Shown here: piece after piece, positions 56,607 through 64,000 of the stretch
Layout of the letters: each line of letters begins with the position of its first letter
How positions within the stretch are numbered: the stretch's first letter is position 1
Source of the DNA: Winogradskyella endarachnes
GTDB taxonomy: Bacteria > Bacteroidota > Bacteroidia > Flavobacteriales > Flavobacteriaceae
Length of the DNA stretch: 64,000 bases
Reading direction: 5' to 3'
NCBI RefSeq assembly: GCF_009741275.1
Contig: NZ_WOWS01000001.1
Span: 372,001-436,000, forward strand
Notes under the pieces: model-generated
What the model was told of the DNA's origin: nothing
Seen by the model: only the letters and a program-made list of their open reading frames with translations
The model's database searches: none
Program-made: the position numbers and the translations under genes

Positions 56607-57734
56607 ATGAATGAAAAAATTTGGCTTTCGTCACCACATATGAGTGGCAATGAGCAATCTTATGTGCAAGAAGCTTTTGATACTAATTGGGTCGCTCCAT
56701 TAGGACCAAACGTAAATGGTTTTGAAAGTGATTTAGAATCTTACCTTAAAGAAGATACTTATGTCGCTGCATTAGCATCTGGCACTTCTGCCCTACACTT
56801 AAGTCTTATATTGTTAGGTGTGAAACATGGAGACGAAGTTATATGCCAAAGTAAAACTTTTTCAGCCTCTGCAAATCCAATAGTTTATCAAGGTGCAACT
56901 CCCGTTTTTGTTGATAGTGAAAAAGACACATGGAACATGTGCCCAATTCAATTAGAAATTGCAATAAAAGATAGAATAAAGAAAGGAAATAAGCCAAAAG
57001 CGATTATAGCTGTTCATTTATATGGAATGCCTTATAAGGTAGACGAAATAAATAAAATCGCAGAAGAATACAAAATACCTGTGTTAGAAGACAGCGCAGA
57101 ATCATTAGGTAGCCGATATAAAGGAAGAAATTGCGGAACATTTGGCGAATTATCTATTTTATCGTTCAACGGAAACAAAATTATTACAACTTCTGGAGGA
57201 GGAGCTTTGGTTACAAAATCTGCAGAATTAAAGCAAAAGGCTGTATTTTTAGCAACACAAGCTAGAGATAATGCACCACATTATCTGCATTCTCAGATAG
57301 GATACAATTATAGAATGTCTAATATTGTAGCTGGTATTGGTCGAGGGCAAATGACTATTTTAGACAGCCATGTTGCCAATCGTCGTGCTAATTTTGAATT
57401 TTATAAAAATGCTTTTAAGGATATTTCTCAAATCTCATTTTTAATGGAGCCAGAAGGCTATTTTTCTAACAGATGGTTAAGTTGCATCTTATTAGATTCT
57501 AAATCAACCAGAGAAGGTTTAAGATTAGCTTTAGAAAAAGAAAATATAGAATCTAGACCATTGTGGAAACCAATGCACCAACAACCTGTTTTTAAAGATT
57601 CACCAAGTTATCTCAATGGTGTTTCCGATGAGCTATTTGAAAAAGGACTATGTCTTCCAAGTGGTTCTAATTTAACCGAAATAGAACTCAATAGAGTAGT
57701 TTCGGCAATAAACACATATTTTGCAGCATGCTAA
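56607..57734 (+). CDS. DegT/DnrJ/EryC1-family sugar aminotransferase, PglE-like
   Basis: 375 residues. The PLP-binding Lys lies in ILSFNGNKIITTSGGGAL (near 190); LEDSAESLGSRYKG provides the PLP-interacting Asp. The N-terminal LSSPHMSGNEQSYV and DTNWVAPLGPNVNGFE match the PglE group that aminates UDP-4-keto-6-deoxy-GlcNAc. The dehydratase that makes this substrate is encoded next, with a 7-bp overlap. Confidence 0.92.
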   Translation: MNEKIWLSSPHMSGNEQSYVQEAFDTNWVAPLGPNVNGFESDLESYLKEDTYVAALASGTSALHLSLILLGVKHGDEVICQSKTFSASANPIVYQGATPVFVDSEKDTWNMCPIQLEIAIKDRIKKGNKPKAIIAVHLYGMPYKVDEINKIAEEYKIPVLEDSAESLGSRYKGRNCGTFGELSILSFNGNKIITTSGGGALVTKSAELKQKAVFLATQARDNAPHYLHSQIGYNYRMSNIVAGIGRGQMTILDSHVANRRANFEFYKNAFKDISQISFLMEPEGYFSNRWLSCILLDSKSTREGLRLALEKENIESRPLWKPMHQQPVFKDSPSYLNGVSDELFEKGLCLPSGSNLTEIELNRVVSAINTYFAAC

Positions 57735-59623
57735 TAAAGTACTTAAATAAAATATCTAAAAAATATGCCTCAAAATGGTTAGTGCTACTATTTGACATCG
57801 CTATAGTAGTTGCTATGTTTTTTATCGCCCATATTATTAGATATAATTTTACTTTAAAGTTTGATTACCTCAAACTAATAAATCAAATACCTTACGTGGC
57901 ATTAATTGCTGCAATTAGCTTAATAGCTGTAGGTACCTACAAAGGTGTAGTAAGATTTACTGGTTTTAAAGATATTGTTAACATCATTATTGGAGCAAAT
58001 ATTTTAGCAACCATCCTTATTTGTATTACTTTTCTTAGTAGAAAATTTGTTGGTCAAGATAGTGTGTTTAGTATATCTGGTTCTATTGTATATATCCATT
58101 TATTATTAAATATTTTATTCTTAGTTGGCTCTAAACTATTTATTAAATCCATTTATAATTACATCACACAAGATTTTCAATCAGTTTCAAATATTTTAAT
58201 ATTTGGTGCAGGAAACTCTGGCATGTTAACTTATGACGCTATTGTTAATGACACAAAAAATGGCTTAGAAGTTGTAGGTTTTATTGACGACGATGAACAA
58301 AAAATAGGTAAAAAAATAAACTTACTAAAAGTTTATAAAATCGATAGTATTGACGAAAAATTCATAAAGAAACATAATGTAGAAGAAGTTATAATTTCAA
58401 TTCAAAACATTGATCCTACTCGTTTATTACAAATTACCGGCAATCTATTCTCTTTAGGCTTAAAAGTAAAAATAGTTCCTCCAGTTCAAAATTGGATTGA
58501 TGGCGATTTAAGTGTAGGGCAAATAAAAGAAGTTAAAATTGAAGATTTACTTGGTAGAGACCCAATAAACATAAAAAATCCAGACTTAGAAGATCAGTAC
58601 GATAATAAAGTTATACTGATTACTGGTGCGGCGGGATCAATAGGTAGCGAAATTGCAAGAAAAGCTAGTTTATATAACTTTAAAAAATTAATTTTAGTTG
58701 ATAATGCAGAATCTGCACTTTATGATATTCAACAAGAATTTAGACAACAAGGCCTCCAAAATATTGAAGCTATTGTTGCTGATGTAAGAAATAAAACTAG
58801 AATTGATCAAATATTCAATCTGTACAAGCCAAAAATGGTATTCCATGCCGCTGCGTATAAACACGTACCTTTGATGGAGAATAACCCTTTTGAAGCGGTA
58901 AGTGTTAATATTGGTGGTACAAAAAATGTAGCAGATATTGCTGTTAAGCATGGTGTAGATAAGTTTGTATTAATCTCAACAGACAAAGCTGTAAACCCAA
59001 CAAACGTAATGGGTGCAACAAAAAGAATTGCAGAGCTTTATGTTACATGTTTGAAAGGAAAAGGGGAAACAAAATTTATAACAACGAGATTTGGTAATGT
59101 ATTAGGATCTAACGGATCAGTGATACCTTTATTTAAAAAACAAATAGAAAAAGGAGGTCCACTTACAGTTACTCATAAAGAAATCACAAGATATTTTATG
59201 ACAATACCTGAGGCATGTCAACTTGTATTAGAAGCTGCTGCTATGGGTAATGGTGGAGAAATTTTTGTATTTGATATGGGAGAACCAATTAAAATTTTCA
59301 ATTTAGCAACCAATATGATAATTCTTTCTGGTTTACGTTACCCCGAAGATATTGACATAAAAATTACCGGACTTAGACCTGGAGAAAAAATATACGAAGA
59401 ACTTTTAGCAGATGGTGAAAATACTAAGAAAACTTACCACGATAAAATTATGATTGCTAAGTCTAGAAATGTGGATATTGAAAGCGTAGAAAATCAAATA
59501 AACGATTTAACCTCAGTAGGGACTTTAACGCAACCATTAGAAATTGTTGCGTCTATTAAAAAATTAATACCTGAATACGTTTCTAATAATTCTACATACG
59601 AAGTACTAGATTCCAAAAAATAA
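57728..59623 (+). CDS. Membrane-bound UDP-GlcNAc 4,6-dehydratase, PglF/CapD-like
   Basis: 631 residues. Four N-terminal membrane helices (about 15-145), a first Rossmann-like domain (FGAGNSGMLTYDA), then the catalytic SDR domain with ITGAAGSIGSEIA (about 298-310), AAYKHVPLME, and STDKAVNPTNVMGATKR. It makes UDP-4-keto-6-deoxy sugar for the aminotransferase. Length and layout match PglF/WbpM. Confidence 0.93.
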   Translation: MLIKYLNKISKKYASKWLVLLFDIAIVVAMFFIAHIIRYNFTLKFDYLKLINQIPYVALIAAISLIAVGTYKGVVRFTGFKDIVNIIIGANILATILICITFLSRKFVGQDSVFSISGSIVYIHLLLNILFLVGSKLFIKSIYNYITQDFQSVSNILIFGAGNSGMLTYDAIVNDTKNGLEVVGFIDDDEQKIGKKINLLKVYKIDSIDEKFIKKHNVEEVIISIQNIDPTRLLQITGNLFSLGLKVKIVPPVQNWIDGDLSVGQIKEVKIEDLLGRDPINIKNPDLEDQYDNKVILITGAAGSIGSEIARKASLYNFKKLILVDNAESALYDIQQEFRQQGLQNIEAIVADVRNKTRIDQIFNLYKPKMVFHAAAYKHVPLMENNPFEAVSVNIGGTKNVADIAVKHGVDKFVLISTDKAVNPTNVMGATKRIAELYVTCLKGKGETKFITTRFGNVLGSNGSVIPLFKKQIEKGGPLTVTHKEITRYFMTIPEACQLVLEAAAMGNGGEIFVFDMGEPIKIFNLATNMIILSGLRYPEDIDIKITGLRPGEKIYEELLADGENTKKTYHDKIMIAKSRNVDIESVENQINDLTSVGTLTQPLEIVASIKKLIPEYVSNNSTYEVLDSKK

Positions 59624-59637
59624 ATTAAATAAAACTA

Positions 59638-60432
59638 ATGAATAATACAATTTACATGAAATCAAGAATTTTAATTATTTCATTATTAGCCATAATTACC
59701 GCTACATCTTGTGCTACACGTAAAGATTTCATCTACTTTCAAGATGAACCGCTAGAGGAAAGTCAACTTGTATCTGAACCAAGAGAATTAACCTACAAAC
59801 CAGATGATTTATTAATTATTAATGTCTCAGCTTTAGATCCAGACACCGTTAGACCATTTAATTTACCTGTAATATCTAACAACACATCAGACATAGGAAG
59901 TGCTCAAGGAACACTTCAACAACAATCTTATTTAGTAGACTTTGATGGAAATATTGAGTTCCCTGTTTTGGGAACAATAAAGGTAGAAGGCTTAACACGC
60001 ACAGAATTAACAAAAAAGTTGGTCGACAAAATTAAAATTATGGTTAATAATCCAATAGTAAATATAAGACTAGCTAATTTTACAATAACTATCATAGGTG
60101 AAGTTAATAAACCAGGCACTTTCACTTTACAAGACGAAAGAGTGACATTATTAGAAGCGCTCGGTCTTGCAAATGATTTAACCATATATGGAAAACGTAA
60201 AAACGTTAAACTAATTAGAGAAATAGATGGTGTTAAAAAGTTTGCTTATATAGATTTAACCTCAATTAATACAGTAAATTCTCATTTATATTATTTACAA
60301 CAAAATGATGTTATATATGTTGAACCAAATAATGCAAAAGTAAGATCATCTACCTACAATCAAAATAATGGTGTATTAATCTCTGCAATTGGTACCTTAA
60401 CGACTATCTTAGCTGTATTTTTAATAAAATAG
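59638..60432 (+). CDS. wza: Wza-like outer-membrane polysaccharide export lipoprotein
   Basis: 264 residues (258 if ATG 59656 is used, which gives the tidier signal peptide). Lipobox-like TATSC, then the PES domain YKPDDLLIINV...YLVDFDGNIEFPVLGTIKVEGLT and a SLBB domain (ITIIGEVNKPGTFTL). A C-terminal hydrophobic helix ends AVFLIK. It forms the outer-membrane export channel with the Wzc-type protein encoded 17 bp downstream. Confidence 0.93.
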   Translation: MNNTIYMKSRILIISLLAIITATSCATRKDFIYFQDEPLEESQLVSEPRELTYKPDDLLIINVSALDPDTVRPFNLPVISNNTSDIGSAQGTLQQQSYLVDFDGNIEFPVLGTIKVEGLTRTELTKKLVDKIKIMVNNPIVNIRLANFTITIIGEVNKPGTFTLQDERVTLLEALGLANDLTIYGKRKNVKLIREIDGVKKFAYIDLTSINTVNSHLYYLQQNDVIYVEPNNAKVRSSTYNQNNGVLISAIGTLTTILAVFLIK

Positions 60433-60449
60433 TATAATTTTAATATTTT

Positions 60450-62831
60450 ATGGATTCAAAACATACCATAAAGCCAAATGAAATTCGGCAAACTATAGAT
60501 ACTTTTCTATCTCATTGGAAAATAATATTGATGTCAATTTTTATTGCCCTTTTTCTTGGCTATACCTATATCAGATATGCAACTTTTGAATATAAAGCAT
60601 CGGCAACAATTAAGATAAGAGATGAGAAGCAATCAAAAAAACTTCCATCAATCGAAGAAATGACGAGCGAGGGTTTGTTTTCAGATGGAACAAATAAAAT
60701 AAAAGATGAAATTGAAATTATAAAATCGAAAACACTAATATCTAATGTTATAAAAGATTTAAATCTTAATATTAGATGTTTTGAAGAAGGAAGCATTAAG
60801 GAAAGAGAAATCTATCAAAATCCTCCAGTTAAATTAAGTTTTTTCGCAAGTGATTCAGTCATATATAATTTAGACACCACTCTATACATTAAAATTAAAT
60901 CACCTACAGAGTTTTTATCATTCAAAAATGAAGGTAAATCTTTAGTTGCAAGAGATAACAAGGACGGGAAATTACACTCCTTTGGTTCAAGGATTAAAAC
61001 AGGCTTTGGTGACATGGTTTTAACACCAAATAGTGGTAAATACTCTCCTGTGGTAGGAAGTAACTTAAAAATCTCTATATCAAAAGTTAGCGACTTAGTA
61101 GATGCTTATCAAGCAAAAATTAATGTAATCACTGAAACTGGATCTAGTGTAATTAAATTAGACTTAAAAGATACAAATTCGCAAAAAGCAGTTGACATAT
61201 TAAATGAACTTGTAAATGAATATAATAATGATGTTCTATTAGAAAAGGAAGCGGTTGTAAAAGCCACATCCGAATTTATTGACAAACGATTAGCGCAAGT
61301 TTCTGAGGAGTTAAGAAAAGTAGATTACTCTGCCGAAGATATTCAAATAAAACAAGGTTTAACCGCCCTAGATTCTAGAGCAGATTTAAATCTTCAGACA
61401 GGACAACAAATCCAATCACAAATAGCTAATGAATCTAGAAATATTCAATTAATCGACTACCTACAAGAAGAAATCAATAGTACTGATAGAAGTAGCGATA
61501 TGCTACCGGCAGATATAGGAATTGGAGATTCAAATACAGCACAAGTATTAAAAAGCCACAACGAGCTTGTTGCTCAAAGAGATAAATTATTAAAAAACTC
61601 AAGTAATCAAAACCCTGTTGTAATTCAATTAAACAATCAAATTTCTGCACTTAAACTAAATATTCAAAATTCTTTAAAAAATATAAAATCAAGTTCAGAA
61701 TTAACTCTTAGTAGTTTAAACAGAGAAAATTCAAGAATTCAGGGAAGATTATCTTCAAATCCTACCAAACAGAGACAATTTAGAGATATTAAAAGACAAC
61801 AAGATATAAAAGAGTCTTTATATCTTTATTTATTAGAAAAAAGAGAAGAATCCGCTATAAAACTAGGAATGGACTCACCTAGTGCTAAAATAATTGACCG
61901 AGCATCATCTTCTCATAGGCCTGTATCACCTAACAAAGGGATTATCTTTATAGCATCTTTTATATTTGGTATAGGCATCCCTGTAGGACTAATTTACCTT
62001 TCTAATCTAATAAATACTAAATTATACAGAAAGGACGATTTGGTTGAATTATTAGATATTCCGTATTTAGGAGATGTACCGAAGACATCCAAAAAGAATA
62101 AACTCGTTAAAAAGGTGGACTATACTCCAAAAGCAGAAGCTTTTCGTATATTAAAATCTAATATTGATTTTATGTTGGGAGATGTTAAAGGTCGTGCTAA
62201 AAAAATATTTATAACATCAACAGTTCCACAAGAAGGTAAATCTCATACAAGTACTAATTTAGCCTCATCAATTGCATTTTCAGGAAAATCTGTATTATTA
62301 ATTGAAACAGACATTAGGGTTCCAAAAATATTAGAGTATTTAAACATAATTGACCAACCAAACAAGGGATTATCAGATTATATTGCTGACACGGCACTAA
62401 AACCAAAGGATGTTATATTTAAACATAAAGAAATTGAAAATTTAGATATTATTCCTTCTGGAACTATACCACCAAATCCATCTGAGTTACTAATGAGCGA
62501 AAGAATGGACGAGTTATTTAATTATTTTGAAGACAAATATGATTACATAATTGCAGATACTTCTGCTGTGGGTATTGTAAGCGATACGCTATTGATATCA
62601 CATTTAGCCGATATGTTTATCTATGTTGTTAGTGCAGGTAAAATTGATAGCCGCCTATTACAACATGTTGCTAAACCATTATATGCAGAAAAAAGACTAC
62701 CTAAAATGACTATGTTATTAAATGGTGTTCAGCAAGGTAAAAAAGGTTATGGTGGATACGGTTACGGATATGGATACGGCAATAACCCTAACAGAAAGAA
62801 AAAATGGTATGAATTTTATAAAAAAGCATAA
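60450..62831 (+). CDS. wzc: Wzc-like chain-length regulator and BY-type tyrosine autokinase
   Basis: 793 residues. Wzz domain with TM1 (about 28-47) and TM2 (about 500-520), with a long coiled-coil between (about 260-430). The cytosolic kinase has Walker A STVPQEGKSHTST, Walker A' LLIETDIRVPK and Walker B YIIADTSAVG. The C-terminal tail is Tyr-rich: seven Tyr in the last 30 residues (GYGGYGYGYGYG, then WYEFY), the expected autophosphorylation cluster. It controls polymerisation and export with Wza. Confidence 0.93.
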   Translation: MDSKHTIKPNEIRQTIDTFLSHWKIILMSIFIALFLGYTYIRYATFEYKASATIKIRDEKQSKKLPSIEEMTSEGLFSDGTNKIKDEIEIIKSKTLISNVIKDLNLNIRCFEEGSIKEREIYQNPPVKLSFFASDSVIYNLDTTLYIKIKSPTEFLSFKNEGKSLVARDNKDGKLHSFGSRIKTGFGDMVLTPNSGKYSPVVGSNLKISISKVSDLVDAYQAKINVITETGSSVIKLDLKDTNSQKAVDILNELVNEYNNDVLLEKEAVVKATSEFIDKRLAQVSEELRKVDYSAEDIQIKQGLTALDSRADLNLQTGQQIQSQIANESRNIQLIDYLQEEINSTDRSSDMLPADIGIGDSNTAQVLKSHNELVAQRDKLLKNSSNQNPVVIQLNNQISALKLNIQNSLKNIKSSSELTLSSLNRENSRIQGRLSSNPTKQRQFRDIKRQQDIKESLYLYLLEKREESAIKLGMDSPSAKIIDRASSSHRPVSPNKGIIFIASFIFGIGIPVGLIYLSNLINTKLYRKDDLVELLDIPYLGDVPKTSKKNKLVKKVDYTPKAEAFRILKSNIDFMLGDVKGRAKKIFITSTVPQEGKSHTSTNLASSIAFSGKSVLLIETDIRVPKILEYLNIIDQPNKGLSDYIADTALKPKDVIFKHKEIENLDIIPSGTIPPNPSELLMSERMDELFNYFEDKYDYIIADTSAVGIVSDTLLISHLADMFIYVVSAGKIDSRLLQHVAKPLYAEKRLPKMTMLLNGVQQGKKGYGGYGYGYGYGNNPNRKKKWYEFYKKA

Positions 62832-62848
62832 ATTACATATTCGTTAAT

Positions 62849-62884
62849 AAAAAATGCCACTTTTAATTAAAAGTGGCATTTTGC
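62849..62884. terminator. Bidirectional intrinsic terminator
   Basis: Perfect 14-bp stem aaaatgccactttt/aaaagtggcatttt with loop aatt. It ends the exopolysaccharide genes and the convergent proline dehydrogenase gene. Confidence 0.9.
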
Positions 62885-62905
62885 TATTTTTACAAAATTG
62901 AAACA

Positions 62906-64000
62906 CTATAATTTTCGTCTTTTCTTCTCTGTTTTTATTAATGTTAGTTCTCTGCTTGTTTGCCCAGCAACAGAGGTATTCTCCTCTGCTCTTCTTATTA
63001 AATATGGCATAACATCTTTTACTGGACCAAATGGAATATATTTTGCAACATTATAACCCTCTGCAGCCAAGTTAAAGCTTATGTGGTCACTCATACCATA
63101 TAATTGTCCAAACCAAACATTATTATCTTGTTTAGAAATATTATAGGTTTCCATTAATTCCATTGCTAAATAACAACTCAATTCATTATGAGTACCGATA
63201 AAAACTGAAATATCATTTAAATTTCTAACAATATATTCGAGCGTTACATTAAAGTTATCATCCGTAGCTTTTTTGTTTTCACAAATTGGTGAATTGTACC
63301 CTTTTTCATTTGCTCTTTCTCGCTCTTTCTCCATATATGCACCTCGTACAATCTTCATTCCTATTTTAAAACCTTTCTTTTTAGAACGTTCGTGTAAACT
63401 TTTAAGGTAATCAAAGCGGTCCCAACGATATAATTGTAATGTATTATAAACAATAGGCACATCTTTATTATAACGCTCCATCATTTCCTCCACTAAATCA
63501 TCTGCTGCATCTTGCATCCAACTTTCCTCGCCATCTATTAAAACTTCGACATCTTTCTGTTTTGCTAATTTACAAACAGCATCAAAACGATTAACTACCC
63601 TATCCCATTCTGCTTGTTCTTCAACACTAAAAGCTTTACCTTCTGTCTTTTTTTGGTATAAATAAAACCTTCCAAATCCTGTTGGTTTAAATACAACAAT
63701 TGGCATAGCCTCCTTTTCATCACAAAAATTAATGATTTTTAATATTTTATTTAAAGCTTCATCAAATTGTTCTTCTGCAGCCTTACCTTCTACTGAGTAA
63801 TCTAAAACAGAACTAACGCCTTCTGTATATAAACTATCAATTACAGAAAGACAATCGTCTTCATTTACACCTCCACAAAAGTGATCAAAAACAGTAGACC
63901 TTATTAATCCTTCTACTGGTAAATGTGCTTTTAAGGCAAAATTTGTAGCCAGAGTCCCTATACGAACTAAAGGCTCGGAGGAAATCATTTTAAATAAAAA
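62906..64000 (-). CDS. putA: Proline dehydrogenase (5' end beyond right edge)
   Basis: At least 364 residues of the FAD-dependent PRODH barrel that oxidises proline to P5C: VFKPTGFGRFYLYQK, VLIDGEESW, YNTLQLYRWDR, GMKIVRGAYMEKERERA, GTHNELS, QLYGMSD and a C-terminal RRAEENTSVAGQ. An ATG occurs at 63988, but the frame stays open to the edge and reads FLFK before it, and the family's usual N-terminal helix region is missing, so the true start lies outside. The stand-alone form lacks the P5C dehydrogenase domain of long PutA. Confidence 0.93.
   Translation of the reverse strand, partial: FLFKMISSEPLVRIGTLATNFALKAHLPVEGLIRSTVFDHFCGGVNEDDCLSVIDSLYTEGVSSVLDYSVEGKAAEEQFDEALNKILKIINFCDEKEAMPIVVFKPTGFGRFYLYQKKTEGKAFSVEEQAEWDRVVNRFDAVCKLAKQKDVEVLIDGEESWMQDAADDLVEEMMERYNKDVPIVYNTLQLYRWDRFDYLKSLHERSKKKGFKIGMKIVRGAYMEKERERANEKGYNSPICENKKATDDNFNVTLEYIVRNLNDISVFIGTHNELSCYLAMELMETYNISKQDNNVWFGQLYGMSDHISFNLAAEGYNVAKYIPFGPVKDVMPYLIRRAEENTSVAGQTSRELTLIKTEKKRRKL

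Noticed and set aside
62906-63988. Proline dehydrogenase taken as complete from ATG 63988
   Set aside because: The frame is open beyond that ATG to the window edge with family-like residues, so the gene is cut by the edge.
1-64000. Search for tRNA, rRNA, insertion sequences, integrases and prophage genes
   Set aside because: No cloverleaf with CCA arm, transposase-like protein or phage structural gene was recognised by eye; a tRNAscan or ISfinder search would be needed to exclude short ones.

Overview
The window reads as chromosomal DNA of a marine-type Flavobacteriaceae (Bacteroidota). The DNA is AT-rich. It carries a type IX secretion (T9SS) C-terminal sorting domain, a PorX regulator, an LpxC-FabZ fusion, LytS/LytTR two-component pairs, DUF4270, DUF1566 and DUF4907 proteins, many short lipoprotein signals ending in Cys, and one clear TTG-N20-TAnnTTTG promoter. 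I cannot resolve the genus. I recognised no tRNA, rRNA, insertion sequence, prophage or CRISPR array.

Left part (1-21 kb), mostly minus strand. The start of hisG sits at the left edge behind a histidine attenuator with a 17-residue leader peptide. Next come an SPFH/VWA gene pair, two small envelope proteins and a tightly packed nine-gene operon: TolC, MacA-like adaptor, ABC ATPase, MacB-like permease, two DUF1566 lipoproteins, DoxX, LytS-type kinase and LytTR regulator. After this lie a DUF4270 lipoprotein and an outer-membrane protein. A Kelch lipoprotein, a DUF4907 protein and a second LytS/LytTR pair run divergently from them.

Middle part (20-36 kb). fabG and a large M16 peptidase are followed by the lipid A operon: lpxD, lpxC-fabZ, lpxA, efp, a second lpxD-like gene, then sucD. 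An HD-domain gene diverges from porX, the T9SS regulator. porX is followed by tsaE, a small secreted-peptide gene overlapping a membrane-protein gene, alanine dehydrogenase and a DUF4258 protein.

Right part (36-63 kb) is an exopolysaccharide locus. A UDP-glucuronate epimerase and an animal-like UDP-glucose dehydrogenase supply uronic acids. A giant T9SS-exported pectate-lyase-like protein with 17 Ig-like modules is transcribed against the locus. A MurJ-type flippase, four GT4 glycosyltransferases, a Wzy-like polymerase, a hexapeptide acetyltransferase, an AsnB amidotransferase, a PglC-type initiating transferase, PglE- and PglF-like enzymes, Wza and a Wzc tyrosine autokinase complete it. Together they describe undecaprenyl-linked repeat-unit assembly, flipping, polymerisation and export of a probably uronic-acid-containing polymer. 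The window ends inside a proline dehydrogenase gene whose reading frame continues past the right edge.
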